A DNA stretch of 64,000 nt. Source: Rebecca billardiae RCC1528 (lineage: Eukaryota > Haptophyta). The notes below the pieces were generated by a model, which had not been told where the DNA came from, did no database searches, and was given only the letters and a program-made list of their open reading frames with translations. Location: NCBI GenBank assembly GCA_965240325.2, contig OZ251238.1, positions 1,364,001 through 1,428,000 on the forward strand, read 5' to 3'. The position numbers were made by a program, and so were the translations under genes. Positions 11,787-22,766 of the stretch are shown here, one piece after another (within the stretch, counting starts at the first letter, position 1; each line of letters begins with the position of its first letter).

Positions 11787-12731
11787 ATGTCGGCGGTGGT
11801 GCTATTGTTGTGCGCGCCGGCGAGTACGCTGCCTGACAAAGTGTTCTTCATTGGGGCCGGCTCAACTGGCTCACGCGAACTCAACAGGTTCATGAACAAC
11901 CCCAAGATGGGATACCGCTCGGCTCATCTCCATTGCGGGAACGGCGGGAACGTCACGAGGGGAAGCCCGGCACACTGGGCACGTGACGCAAGACAGCACA
12001 TCTCCGATTCAGTCTGCTGGTCCCAGTTCGACAGCTTCACAGACCAAGGCGACCAGGCCGACTTTGAGTGGCTTGACGCGCGCTTTGCGGGTGCGCGCTT
12101 CGTGCTCAACACGCGGCCGCTGCTCCCCTTCCTCGTCAGCCGGCTTGACCACCACAGGCACGATGCCTATCCCGGGCGTTACATCCGTGATGTGGCGTGC
12201 GCGCAAGGGGGGGACGCGGTGCGCTGCGCACGGCTCAGGAGCGGCGAAGAGACGCTCGATTGGCGAGAGCTGCCTCTCCCTCCGGACACGACCGACCGGA
12301 TCATTAAGCTCATCGTGTCCAATGCGGCGCACCAGCAGCGGGTCCTGCGCTACTTCAGCTCGAGCTGGGAGCGCATGCAGCGCTTCGTCGTCGTGTCCGT
12401 GCAGACCATGGAGCCGTGCGAGCTGGGCGAGCTGCTCAGGTGGGTGACGCGGCCCGACTGGCGGGGCGCCCGCACGACACGCGAGCTCGTGGACGTCCCA
12501 GCCAAGCTGCCAGCGCCCGCCCCGCCGCTCACCTCGAGTGATCGACTGTGTCTCCCGCCAGCGAAGCATGCCGGCGACGGGGGCTCGCGGCATCCCTCGT
12601 CCTCCGTAGACGCCGTGAGGTCCGTCTTGAGGGACACGCTCGGGTGTCGAGCAGTCGACCAGCTCGTGTACAGGCGCTGTGCGCGGCGCGCGCAGCTGCA
12701 CGCAGCAAGGAATGGCACCATCATGGTCTGA
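11787..12731 (+). CDS. Secreted sulfotransferase-like protein
   Basis: A 314-aa protein beginning [18 protein letters not shown], a short signal peptide, then [19 protein letters not shown], which has the position and shape of the 5'-phosphosulfate loop of sulfotransferases (usually FFxGxxKTGTTSL; here the Lys is replaced). [20 protein letters not shown] could hold the 3'-phosphate-binding segment. Cysteines in the C-terminal part suggest disulfides in the secretory pathway. The frame is open upstream to 11580, with an alternative ATG at 11727, but that extension is Arg-rich with no conserved look. Without the loop lysine, activity is uncertain. It could instead be a distant glycan-modifying enzyme. 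Confidence 0.5.
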   Translation: MSAVVLLLCAPASTLPDKVFFIGAGSTGSRELNRFMNNPKMGYRSAHLHCGNGGNVTRGSPAHWARDARQHISDSVCWSQFDSFTDQGDQADFEWLDARFAGARFVLNTRPLLPFLVSRLDHHRHDAYPGRYIRDVACAQGGDAVRCARLRSGEETLDWRELPLPPDTTDRIIKLIVSNAAHQQRVLRYFSSSWERMQRFVVVSVQTMEPCELGELLRWVTRPDWRGARTTRELVDVPAKLPAPAPPLTSSDRLCLPPAKHAGDGGSRHPSSSVDAVRSVLRDTLGCRAVDQLVYRRCARRAQLHAARNGTIMV

Positions 12732-13935
12732 CGGATGGTGCCTCCACGGATGCCCCCGAACATCCGCCTGCGCGCCGCAGTCCGCGGCGTCGCGGACGGA
12801 CGCTGTGCAGTCGTCGTGCAGGGCGGTGCAGCCTGAGACACGTGTATTTGCCACCCCCCCCCGCGGGGGAGCCAATGACAGGGCACTCTGCCGGCGGGGC
12901 CCGGGCCCCACCCCGGCCTGACCCCCGCAGCCAGGCCCAGGGAGCCAATGAGAGGGCAGCCCCCCGACCCGCTCCCTGCTGAGGAGTTACTACTAATTAA
13001 GGCGGGCCGAGAGCCACGATCAGTGACGATGTCGATGAACTCGATGATATAGCTATATATGATATGTATATATATATCATATATATACATATATATAATG
13101 ATTGATGAGAGTGAATTTTTTGAGCAGAGCGGCGAGGGTGGCGGCGAACGCCCCGTCCGTGGGGGCCGTCGCCCACGGCTGCCGCATCAATCTCTCTCTC
13201 TCTCTCTCTCTCTATCCTCTTAGTCCTTACCACACTGGCAACCCGCTCACCGTGCGATCCCTTGGATATACAGTCAACTGTCAAGGCCAAGCGGCCAAGG
13301 GCACTCACTTGTTCACCTTGTTATCACCGTGCGCCCGGCGCCCGCTGCCGCGTGCACGGCAGCCTGGCCGCCGTCCCGCATGTGATGGTACTACCGCATG
13401 CCCCCGCAGCGGCTCGAGCCCCGAGTTGAGCCCGTCGAGCGCAGCGCGCGCGCGCTTGCACGCGAGCGCCTGCTCTGCCTTTGTGCAGCGCCGCGCGTGT
13501 GCCGTCGGGGCGTGTGCGCACTCTGCCTCTGCTTCATTAATTTCAAGGCGCGGAGGACCGAGGAGGCGAGGACGAGGAAGGTGCACGGCGCAGAGGGGGG
13601 CGTCGTACGCTCTGAGACGGAAGCCCCGCGCCGCCGCCGCAGCCCGACCTGAAGGCCGCAGGAGCGCACGGCGCGAGCGGCCCGGCCGCCGTGCACGGCG
13701 GCGAGCGGCAGCGCGTGCCACTCGCACTCGCGAGCCGCGGCCGGTGGACACCCTTGAATCGGAGTACAGCGTACTGTACCCTTTGATTCTTGCCAGGTAA
13801 CGAATGCCGTCGAATCGCTGCCTAACCTATACTACAGTTTACTCAGAATAAAAAGGTGTTAGCACGTGGCGAGCTCACTGCCGCATGCGCGGGTGCCCAC
13901 GGGGTGGGCCTGTTGCTGGGCGTAAGCGTGCGCGT
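12732..13935. other. Intergenic with CCAAT repeats and AT microsatellite
   Basis: No gene supported. Two near-identical motifs GAGCCAATGACAGGGCA and GAGCCAATGAGAGGGCA lie about 70 bp apart (around 12870 and 12941), a possible CCAAT-box pair. A mixed AT tract at 13039-13098 and a CT run at 13191-13214 follow. The minus-strand open frame at 13305-13751 is discussed under rejected items. Confidence 0.4.
13039..13098. repeat. Interrupted AT microsatellite
   Basis: TA/AT-rich simple sequence with short palindromic segments (ATATATATATCATATATATA). Simple-sequence tract, not perfect. Confidence 0.7.
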
Positions 13936-15264
13936 ATGGTGCACAACGCATCAGCAGTCGTGCTGCTGCTACTCGCAGGCGCGACGGTCACGACTTGTCA
14001 GCTGGGCCAGCGCCCTGGCTTGGCCCAGGCATCCCGACGCACTCCGTTGCTGCCGAAGTCGCGGACGAAGGGCAATTTGACGACGAGCACGTCTACTCGC
14101 ATGGGCGGCCGCCTGCGCGTTTGCATGTGCGCCCTGTACCTTTACGAGCACTATTCGCTCATTCATCACCTCGTTTACCACGAGATGGTGGGCGTGTCGT
14201 CAGCATGGGTGTATTTCGACGACCGGATGCTCGACGAGACGGGCACTCGGCGTGGTGCGGAACATTTCGCGCGCAAACTGCGCCGTCTGAGGCCGTTTGT
14301 GCGTGTACTCTGGTGGTCGAAGGAGAAGATCGCGAGGCAGCGCGACGTCTTGTCCCACTGCACGCGCGAGACAGCTCGACTACGTGACGTGGATTGGCTG
14401 ACCAACTTTGACGGTGACGAGTACCTCCATTTTGGCCCTCCTCAGCTCGCCCCGAAGCAGTCAAACTCTTCTACTAGTAGCACCATCGACAGCGCTATGT
14501 GGAGACCCTGGTCGACGCGCACGGTGCTTGCAGCAGTACCCTCGCACATCAGCGGCCTGATCATGCCGCGACTCTCCTTCACAAGTGTCACGCATCCAGG
14601 CGCGGAGCCAGAGCACGCAGTGCCACCTACTCAGCTCTTCGGCAACCGCTTCTTCGAGCCAGCTGCGTACACTGCAGTCCCGCGTACTGTTTCCGACGGG
14701 GGGATGCCCATGTCCGCGTGCTTTGGCAAGCCACTGATGCGTGTGGGGCATCGCGCTGGGCTGATCATGCGCAACCACTTTCTTCGCTTTGACAACGACC
14801 GCCAGAGTGGAGTGGGGTACTATTTTGCGCCGCTGACCAGCATGCTCGCGCTTGGGCACTGTGCTGGCATCGCAGGCTCTGGGCCTCGTAGACTGCCATC
14901 TGGCGTGTCACCGGCTCCTTCGGCAGAAGCTGCGCTGCGCAGCTACAGTGCACTGCAGCTGTACCACTACGTGACACGATCGGTGCAGGAGTGCAAACTG
15001 AAGGAGTACCACCAGGGACACGGCTTCAGTGCAGCAGGGTACTCTGAGAACGCCGCGCACAAGGGCCCAGCAGGCAGAAGTGGCCACCGAGCCCGGCGGC
15101 CTCTGCAGTGTGCGGTGCCTGCCAATGAGACCCACCGCGTGATCGGACTCGCTCTTGCCGCCAATCTCACCTTACACCTATGCGCGTGTTCGGGCTCAGC
15201 TCGGTTCGACGACGAGCAGCCTGCTACGTACTCCCTCCGAGGAGCACCATCTCACATCTGCTGA
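13936..15264 (+). CDS. GT92-like (DUF23) glycosyltransferase
   Basis: A predicted secretory-pathway glycosyltransferase of 442 aa. It opens with a signal or anchor sequence (SAVVLLLLAGATVTTCQ) after the chosen ATG at 13936; an in-frame ATG at 13885 lies upstream. The catalytic fold is suggested by LYLYEHYSLIHHLVYHEMVG, WVYFDD and DWLTNFDGDEYLHF, with the metal-binding DGD at residues 159-161. This is the arrangement of the GT92/GT2-like family that adds galactose or related sugars. Further support is GLIMRNHFLRFDND. Acceptor and donor are unknown. Its proximity to GalE and two sulfotransferases fits polysaccharide synthesis, but eukaryotic neighbours need not be related. Confidence 0.7.
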   Translation: MVHNASAVVLLLLAGATVTTCQLGQRPGLAQASRRTPLLPKSRTKGNLTTSTSTRMGGRLRVCMCALYLYEHYSLIHHLVYHEMVGVSSAWVYFDDRMLDETGTRRGAEHFARKLRRLRPFVRVLWWSKEKIARQRDVLSHCTRETARLRDVDWLTNFDGDEYLHFGPPQLAPKQSNSSTSSTIDSAMWRPWSTRTVLAAVPSHISGLIMPRLSFTSVTHPGAEPEHAVPPTQLFGNRFFEPAAYTAVPRTVSDGGMPMSACFGKPLMRVGHRAGLIMRNHFLRFDNDRQSGVGYYFAPLTSMLALGHCAGIAGSGPRRLPSGVSPAPSAEAALRSYSALQLYHYVTRSVQECKLKEYHQGHGFSAAGYSENAAHKGPAGRSGHRARRPLQCAVPANETHRVIGLALAANLTLHLCACSGSARFDDEQPATYSLRGAPSHIC

Positions 15265-15313
15265 GACTGAGTCGGAGAATCTGCATGATGCCAGCATTGG
15301 ACACGCGTCGTTA

Positions 15314-15370
15314 ATAATATATATTATATATGGTATATATATATGTATATACTATATATATATATATATA
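15314..15370. repeat. AT microsatellite in the GT92 3' flank
   Basis: An interrupted TA tract (ATATATTATATATGGTATATATATATG and on to 15370) between the convergent GT92-like and light-harvesting genes. Nothing else was seen in the 280-bp gap. Confidence 0.7.
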
Positions 15371-15547
15371 GCAGCAGAAATTCGTCATGCCCCGTCCACC
15401 GAGGAGCCTCACCTCATCAAAATCGTCATCAGTCTGTCACGCGGGAGTCGACCTCCGCCGTCAGCTCAGAATACCCTCTCCATTATGGACGGGCGCGCGC
15501 AAGAAGGCGGCGTCCAGCCAGCGGCCGCGGCCCGGGCGTGCGCCGGC

Positions 15548-16435
15548 TTAGAAGTACGGGAAGCCGTGGCCCGTCGCCACCGCCTGCGTCACCATGCCGC
15601 CGAACGCCACCATCGCGAGGCGGCCGTTCTGGATCTCCTTGAGCTGCATGCCCTGGGGGTCCTTCTCCATGAACTTAGTGCCAAAGCCAAAGTCCCCCGG
15701 CGCGCGCTCGGTCTCGCCCGAGAGCATCTGCATGACGGCGAAGAAGGAGACCGTCTCGAAGAGCGAGCAGAGCATCAGCAGCATCACCATCGAGCCGTTC
15801 GACACGGCGGCGTCGTGCGCCGCCACGCTGCTCAGGCCAGTCGGTGCGCCCGGCGCGGTGATGCCGAGGTCGACGGCAATGAAGCCCGACGCGGCGAGCA
15901 TAGCAAGGCGGCCGTGCTTCAGCTCGGCTTCGCGCATCCACTTGATGTTCGTGCGCCCTGCTCGACGCAAGCGGGCGGGCGGGCGTGGCGCGGGTGAGCG
16001 TCTCGACACGACGCTCGCGCACACGCGTGCGCGCGCGCTCTGCGCGCGAGCGGCCGCGAGCATGCGGAGCGCGCGCGCAGGCGCCGCACGGGTGTGCGCG
16101 TGGACCGCGCGGAGGCGGCACGCACCAAAGCCGAGGGGGTCGAAGCCCTTGTCGCCAACGTAGCCCGACAGGCCTGCGCGGTGGCAACGCCGTGCCGAGG
16201 TCGCGTGAGTGGGGCGCACAACCGCCGCGCCGCTGACCAGCCACGCGCGCGGAGAGCGCGCGCGTGTGCAGGCCGCGCGCGGTGCGCAGAGGCGAGGCAA
16301 CGCACCGACGGGCTCCTCAAGAAACGGGATGGCCTTAGACTTGGCCATCATGTTCACGCTGCTCGCGTGCGGCGCCGCGGCGCGCAGCGCCGGGCCGTTG
16401 AACGCGAGGGCGGCGGTGGTCGTGAGGGCGAGCAT
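15548..16435 (-). CDS. Fucoxanthin chlorophyll a/c light-harvesting protein (two introns)
   Basis: Thylakoid antenna protein of the LHC superfamily, 195 aa after splicing. Exons are 16435-16306, 16173-16126 and 15957-15548; introns of 132 and 168 bp have donors GTGCGTTG and GTGCGTGC. The precursor begins MLALTTTAALAFNGP, a bipartite-type plastid signal, and the mature part may begin near NMMAKSKAIPFL. Splicing restores VGLSGYVGDKGFDPLGFGRT, then helix B with the chlorophyll ligands AELKHGRLAMLA and helix C with KEIQNGRLAMVA. The AIPFL...GFDPLGF pattern is typical of red-lineage (FCP/Lhcr) antennae, not green LHCs, and is the best single clue to the host. Light-regulated expression is expected from the family. 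Confidence 0.9.
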   Translation of the reverse strand: MLALTTTAALAFNGPALRAAAPHASSVNMMAKSKAIPFLEEPVGALPRLCAPRAACTRARSPRAWLVSGAAVVRPTHATSARRCHRAGLSGYVGDKGFDPLGFGACRLRAVHAHTRAAPARALRMLAAARAQSARARVCASVVSRRSPAPRPPARLRRAGRTNIKWMREAELKHGRLAMLAASGFIAVDLGITAPGAPTGLSSVAAHDAAVSNGSMVMLLMLCSLFETVSFFAVMQMLSGETERAPGDFGFGTKFMEKDPQGMQLKEIQNGRLAMVAFGGMVTQAVATGHGFPYF

Positions 16436-16726
16436 CCTGAGGCTGACGGGCGCGATTCCTGGCCGCGCTTGGCGGGAAGCAGTAGGCAGGTGCAATTTTG
16501 TTAATTTGACCGGACAATTGGCATCAGGTGGCGCAGTCCGGCGTCCCAGATCATAGGGAGCTCCACAGAAGCCGCTCATAGGTGGGTATTTCGAAGCGAC
16601 ACGCCTCGCCTAATAAGTAAGTAATCTCCTCGGGCAGCTCGGACCACTGCTGCTCCGACTCCCATCGGCGCGAGGACACGGCCGCGTCGCGCAGCGACCG
16701 GCGTGCCGCCGCTGAGCTGGCTCGGC

Positions 16727-18385
16727 TCAAACCGGCCCCAAGCAGCTCTGGCCGCGCCCCGCGCGCCCCACCGCCCTCGCCGACAGCCAGCCGCCGTCCG
16801 CCGCCGCCGCTGCGCGGTCCGCATCCGGACAGCCGCGCGGCACGACAGGGAGCTCGGCCGCCTCGACGAGCTCGCGGTGGCCCCTCGCCCACGCCGCGAA
16901 GCGCTGCATCTGGTACAGGCTGGGCGTGTCCTCCTGCATCGACTGCAGCCGGCCGGACCGAGGCCGCTGCTTGAGCAGATTGTCCTGCCAAATCTTGGCA
17001 ACCTCGGGCGGCACTGGCATGCACGGCGTGCCGCCGACCGAACGCTTGCCGTCCTTCGCCTGGCGGCACACGCGCGGGAGCGCGACGTGCGAGCGCGTCC
17101 ACGTCTGGTACGACGCCGGGCCCTCGGGCACCACCGGCGCCGCCTCGCCGCCGCCCCTCTCGCCCCGCTTCTCCCGCTTGCGCCGCTCCGTCAGCCACGC
17201 CATCCGCCTGAGCTGCGCGCCGTCGTGCGCCTCCGCCGCCTCGTTCAGCGCGCGCTTGAAAGCCTCGAGGGCGCGGAGGCGCTCGCGGAGGCGCGCGAGG
17301 CGCGGCTTGAGCGCGGGCTCGCCACCCAGCGCCTCCGCCACGCGCGCGCCGAACCCCGCGCCGAACCGCGCGTACAGCTCGTGGTCGTACGGCGCGACCG
17401 CTTGCACGAGCGCCGCGCACGCGGTGCGGTTGGCGCAGACGCTCGGGTGGTCGAGCGGCAGCGGCGGCTCGCCCGGCGGCAGGTAGCGGAACTTGGGCGT
17501 GTTGTGCGCGTAGCGCACGTCGGGGAGCCCCGTGCGCTGCTGCACGAGCAGCAGGTGCTCGTCGAACGCCTCCGTCGTGCCCACCACGTCGAGCTGCTCG
17601 AGCATGCGGAACAGTCGGTCCAGCTCCTTTGCGCCGAAAGTCTCGGTGCCGCGCTCGCACGGGCGCGCGGGCTCCTCGACGCACGAGGAGGCGCCGGCGT
17701 CGAGGAGGAGGCGCGACTGGAGGTTGGGCGTGCGCCGCGCCCAGTCCATGAAGTCGCGGCCCCAGCGCCCCTCGCCCGGACCGCGGCTGATCGGCTTCGA
17801 AGTGCATGCCATCTCCTTAGGCATATTCGCCGAGCGGTGCGCGCCGTGCGCGCGCGCGCGCTCGCACTCGAGGACGGCGAGCTGCCGGCCCATGATGGTC
17901 CAGCGGTAGTAGGAGAGGTAGAAGGAGAGCGGCTCACGCACGCGCGTGACCAGCGTCACCGTGCACCCGCGCTTCGCCGCCGCCTCGCGCACGGCCGCGA
18001 GCCGCGGCACGGACGGCTCGAAGTATTTAATTCGATAATGCGCCTCGATGCACATGCGGAAGAGGGTGGAGCCGTCGGGCGGGTTCGCCTCGAGGTACGC
18101 GAGGAAGCGCTCCCACATGTCCTCCGCCGCGCCGTACCCCCAGTACAGGCACGCGCCCGCGTGCATGTTGTGCAGGAAGATGTCGCGCATCGTCGTGCCG
18201 CCCGTCTTGTGGTTGTGCCGGTCGACGATGATCGAGCAGTTGGGCTGCGGCCGGCTGCTCTCGCCGACGTGGTTGGCGAGGCTCATCCGCCGGGGCTCGT
18301 CGCTCGCGCCGCGGAGGGCACGCCCCGCCGGCGCGCCCGCCACGCCCAGCGACGCCACCGCCGCCGCGAAGGCGAGCCAGCGCAT
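16727..18385 (-). CDS. Type II membrane sulfotransferase
   Basis: A 552-aa sulfotransferase. The start at 18385 gives MRWLAFAAAVASLGVAGAP as signal anchor; the frame is open to 18517, but that part lacks such features. NHKTGGTTMRDIFLHN (about 58-74) is the 5'-phosphosulfate loop with the invariant Lys. VTLVTRVREPLSFYLSYYRW (about 143-162) is the 3'-phosphate motif. This form resembles the galactose-3-O and heparan-type families (Sulfotransfer_2 and relatives). A long charged helix (about 355-430) and a conserved-looking Cys-containing domain follow, so it is longer than typical. Probable Golgi enzyme acting on a glycan. It shares a 212-bp divergent promoter region with the MAK/ICK-type kinase. 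Confidence 0.78.
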   Translation of the reverse strand: MRWLAFAAAVASLGVAGAPAGRALRGASDEPRRMSLANHVGESSRPQPNCSIIVDRHNHKTGGTTMRDIFLHNMHAGACLYWGYGAAEDMWERFLAYLEANPPDGSTLFRMCIEAHYRIKYFEPSVPRLAAVREAAAKRGCTVTLVTRVREPLSFYLSYYRWTIMGRQLAVLECERARAHGAHRSANMPKEMACTSKPISRGPGEGRWGRDFMDWARRTPNLQSRLLLDAGASSCVEEPARPCERGTETFGAKELDRLFRMLEQLDVVGTTEAFDEHLLLVQQRTGLPDVRYAHNTPKFRYLPPGEPPLPLDHPSVCANRTACAALVQAVAPYDHELYARFGAGFGARVAEALGGEPALKPRLARLRERLRALEAFKRALNEAAEAHDGAQLRRMAWLTERRKREKRGERGGGEAAPVVPEGPASYQTWTRSHVALPRVCRQAKDGKRSVGGTPCMPVPPEVAKIWQDNLLKQRPRSGRLQSMQEDTPSLYQMQRFAAWARGHRELVEAAELPVVPRGCPDADRAAAAADGGWLSARAVGRAGRGQSCLGPV

Positions 18386-18597
18386 CGGCCGCGGGGCGTT
18401 GGCAGCGGGGCCGCCCGGGATGCACCGCGCAAGCGAGGCGCTCTCGCTGAGTCCGGGTCCGCAGTCTGGGCGGCCGCCCCACCGGACGCCTGCTCTCCTC
18501 AGTGGCTGCTTGCCCACTTGATCGCCAGGGCTGCCTGCCGTTGAAAGCCCCGCGCCACACCGGGGGGCGCCGAGGCAGGAGGCCCAGCAGCGCCGAG

Positions 18598-21500
18598 ATG
18601 AACCGGTACAAGGTCATCAAGGCGCTCGGCGACGGCACGTATGGCACCGTCTTCCGCGCCGTGAACCGCTCGACCGGCGAAGTGGTACGCGGCCGCTCTC
18701 GCGCGCGCGGCGCACGGTGGCGTCACAAACTGCCGCGCGGCCGCGCGACGAACGCGCGGCCGGCGGTGCTCACGCGCTCGGGGCTCACCCGCCGTGCGGC
18801 GCGCAGGTGGCGATCAAGAAGATGAAGAAGAAGTTTTACACCTGGGAGGAGTGCATGGAGCTGCGCGAAGTGCAGGTGCGCGGCGCGACCGCGGCGCGTT
18901 TGCGAGGCTGGACCGACCGCTCGCGCACGCGCGCGCTCAGCCGCGCTGCCGGCCGCGCCGCGCGCGCGCCCTCTCGCGCGTGCACGACGCCGCGCGGCGT
19001 GCTCCTGCTCGTCCGCGCAGTCGCTGCGCAAGCTCTCGCACCCCAACATCGTCAAGCTCAAGGAGGTGATCCGCGAATCGGACGAGCTGCATTTCGTTTT
19101 CGAATATCTGGACATGAATCTTTACCAGCTGTGTAAGGACCGCGACAAGCTGCTGCCCGAGGCGAAGGTGCGCGCGCGGCGGGGCAGGGCGGGGTGGGGG
19201 GCGCACGGCGCGCGCGCGCGCCAGTTGGCTGCGCCTGCTCGCGCCGTGGCCTGCGCGCGCAGCGGCGGCGCGCGGCGGCGGCGCGGGGCGCGGCCGTGAG
19301 CTCCGGGCGCGCGCCGGAGCGGTGTGCCGCCGCCGACGCCGCCCGCCGTCACCACGCGCCTGCCGCCCGGCCGTTCCCGCCGCCAGATCCGCAACTACGT
19401 GTACCAGATCCTCCAGGGCCTCGCGTACATGCACAAGCACGGATTCTTCCACCGCGACATGAAGCCCGGTACGCGCGGCTGCCGTGGCGCGCGGCTGCGG
19501 CACGCGCGGCGGGCTGCGGCGCGTGCGATTGCGGCGCGCGGCTGCGGCACGCGCGGCTGCGGTGGGCTGCAGCGCGCGGCGGGCTGCAGCGCGCCGCGCG
19601 CGAGCGACGAGCGGCCGGCCGCTGAGCGCTGCACGAGCGCGCGCGCGCGACGCGATCGACAACGTGCACGCGGCAGCTGCTGGCACGGCGCGGCCGCGCC
19701 GGCCGGCGCGGGCCGCGCGGCGTGGCGGCGTCTGGCCCCGCCCGCACGCACGCGAGCTGAGCGGCTGCCCCCATCCCCCCGTCCGCGCCCGTGCTCCCCG
19801 CGGGCGCCGCAGAGAACCTCCTCGTCACGCGCGAGACCGTCAAGGTGGCGGACTTTGGGCTCGCGCGCGAGATCCGATCTCGGCCGCCGTACACTGACTA
19901 TGTGTCGACGCGCTGGTACCGGGCGCCGGAGGTGCGCGCGCGGCAACACGCGCGGCGGGGGGCGGGGACGGTCGGGGCGGCCGCCGAAGGCACCCTGCCG
20001 CGCCGCGGCAACGGCCGCACGCACTGGGCGTGGTCCCGCCGCGCGCGCCCGAGTCCGTGACGCCCTCCGCCGCGCCGCGCCGCGCCGCGCCTGCTCGCCC
20101 ACTCGCCTGGCAGGTGCTGCTGCGCGCGCACCACTACTCGGCCCCGATCGACATGTGGGCGATGGGGACGATCATGGCGGAGCTGTTCACGCTGCGCCCG
20201 CTCTTCCCCGGCTCGTCCGAGGCGGACGAAATCTACAAGATCTGCAGCGTGCTCGGCACTCCGACCGCCTCGCAGTGGCCACAGGGGCTGCAGGTGCGGC
20301 CGCGGCGCGCCGCAGCGCCGCGCGGGATGCCGAGGCAGGGGCGCATCTCGTCCGAGCCGGCCGCTCTGCGCGCGCGCGCCGCTCTCAACCCGCCCAACGT
20401 CGCGCCTCGCCCGCCTCGCGCGCCACGCCGCGCAGCTCGCGCGCAACATGAACTTCAAGTTCCCGCAGTTCTCGCCGACGCCCCTCTCGGTGCTGATCCC
20501 GAACGCGTCGGCGGAGGCGCTGCAGCTGATGGGCGACATGATGAAGTACGACCCTGCGCGCCGGCCCTCGGCGATGCAGGCGCTGCAGTACCCGTTCTTT
20601 CAGGCGGGGGCGCAGGTGCCGCGCGGCGTGGACTCGGCGGGTGCCAACGCGCCCGGGCCCATGGCCGCTCCCGACGCGTCGTCGGCGATGCGGCCGAGCA
20701 CGCTCGAGCAGGGCGAGCGCAACCTGGGCGGCAGGCAGCTGCCTGTCGTGAAGGGCGCGAACGGCGGCGACGGGCTCGAGGCGTTCGCGCACGGCAAGGT
20801 CGGCCTGAAGGGGCTGTCGGCGCCGACGGCGGCGGGCGCGGGGCCTGGCGCGTTCCCGAGCCAGCAGTCTTCGCAGCAGTCCAGCGCGCACTCCGCCGTC
20901 GGCGGCTCGAGCGCGGCGGCGGGCTCGGGCGGCGGGTACGGCGGCGGCGGCCACGGCAGCACGGGCGGCTCGTTCGGAGCCGGGCACGGCGGCGGCGGCG
21001 GCGGCGGCGCGTTTGGCTCGTCACACCAGCACGCGCACTACCAGCCGTACGGCGGCGCGCAGCAGCAGGGCGGCGGCGGCGGCGGCTCGACGGTGGGCAG
21101 CCGACGCAACTCGATCACCAACGTCTCGTCCGCAGGCCTCGGCGGCGCGGGGGGCGCGGGCGGCACCGGCCACGGAACCTCCGGAGTCACCTCGGGCGGG
21201 GGCTCAAAGTACGTCCGCCAGGCGCGATACATGCCAGGCCCGGGCGCGGTGGGCCCGGGCGGCGGCGGCGGCGGCGGCGGTGGTGGGTACGGCGGCGGCG
21301 GCGGCGCGTTCGGCGGCGGCGCGTACGGCGGCGGCGGCGGTGGGTACGGCGGCGGCGGCGCGTATGGCCGCGCGCTCGGCGCCCAGCCGGGGCCGGGCGG
21401 TGCGGGCGGCGGCGCGGGCGCAGGCGGTGGCAACACATACCTCGGCAACAGGTGTGCGCGCGCGCACGTGCCACGTGCGCCGCTTGCGCGCCGCGCGCGC

Positions 21501-22143
21501 GCCGGCTGACACGCATTCGCCGTGCCCGCGCGCGCGCCCGCCGCAGGGGAGCCATCCTGGCTGGGGGCCTGGGCGGCGGTGGCATGGGCGGCGGCGGCGT
21601 GGGCGGCGCGGGCGCGGGCGCGCACGGCGGTGCTGGCGGCGTCGGCGGTGGCGCGCACGGCGGCGGCGGGCTCGGAGGCTATCGCCCGCTCGGCGGCGCG
21701 GGCAGCAACCCGCCCACGGGCGGCACGGGCCAGGCGAAGCCCGGCGCCACAGGCGCGGGCGCACCCAACCAGTACATGTGCGCGCGGCGCGCGGCAGCGC
21801 ACGGCAGCGCGCCGCGGGGCGCGCGCACCAGAGCGCGCCCCCATGGGGAGGGCCAGGGGTTGGCTCGAGAGCTGCCTGCGCGCCGACGCCCGCGCGCCGA
21901 CGCCCGCCGGCGCGCGGCTGGCACGAGCGCGTGTCACTCTGGCTGGAGGGTCGGGGGGCACTGCGTGCGCCAACAGCGGGGTCCATTCGTCCGCGCGGCG
22001 GTGGCGTTCCAACAGCCGCCACTCCCCGCGGGAGCGCGTGCGCGCCCCGCGCCCCGCGCTCACGCGCCCATCGATCCCGCCACCGCCCGCCTCCTGTGCG
22101 CGACCGTTGGCGCGCGTGCAGGTTCCAGCGGGGCAAGTACTGA
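18598..22143 (+). CDS. MAK/ICK (RCK)-type ciliary protein kinase, nine exons
   Basis: A CMGC kinase of the RCK family (MAK, ICK/CILK1, MOK, LF4/DYF-5), which regulates flagellar length and intraflagellar transport. Exons are 18598-18684, 18807-18875, 19021-19167, 19387-19468, 19813-19931, 20114-20293, 20436-21451, 21547-21777 and 22122-22143, giving 650 aa. Visible features are the Gly loop GDGTYG (11-16), Lys33 in [15 protein letters not shown] with HRD at 123-125, DFG at 142-144, and the RCK-specific activation loop TDY at 156-158 followed by [10 protein letters not shown]. The kinase domain ends near PFFQ (284). The C-terminal ~365 residues are Gly-rich low complexity instead of the usual RCK tail. 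The last 22-bp exon (ending QRGKY) is the least certain join. The TDY motif suggests activation by a CCRK-like kinase plus autophosphorylation. Confidence 0.88.
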
Positions 22144-22730
22144 CGAACTACCAATAAATAATAAGGTGAAAGGAATACGGGAAATGATGGTCCTTTGGGC
22201 GAGCACCCGCGGCCCGCTCGCGCGGCTCCTCGGACGGCGCGCCGCGCTGCGAGGGGCGGGCCCGCTGACCGCGCCGCCGCCCGGCTGGCTGGCAGCCCGG
22301 GCATTGGCCTGCCCGGTGGCTTGCGCTGCGGGGGCGCGGGCGCGCGGCCCGCGTCGACTGCCGGTCGGCCGCCCTGCCTGGCGACACCCCGCGCCGGCGC
22401 GGGCTGCGCAACGCTCGGCTGGCTGCTGCCTGCTGCACGGAGCTGAAGCCGCAGGCTGCACGCTGCATGGCTGAGCAGCTTAGAGAAGGCTCGCCGGCAC
22501 CAGCCACTAGCCAGGGCGCCGGACGCTCGCCGCCTCGCGGTGAGCCGCGGAATCGGGCGCCGGCCCCGCGGGGCGAGTCGACCGCTCCGGAGTCCGGGAC
22601 CGGGTCCGGCCGACGGCGAGTCCTCTCACTTCTGTCTTGCTGCAGTAGAGTGCAGTCGTAGTGCATATCGTCATCCATTCATCGCATCACTCTGACTCGT
22701 CAGCAGGCTCATTATTATTATTATAATATA

Positions 22731-22766
<36 letters not shown>

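Noticed and set aside
13305-13751. Minus-strand 148-aa open frame with a Cys/Glu-containing segment (EINEAEAECAHAP)
   Set aside because: Only a short part looks coding; ends are Arg/Ala-rich, there is no family and no clear start. Possibly a small gene, but support is too thin.
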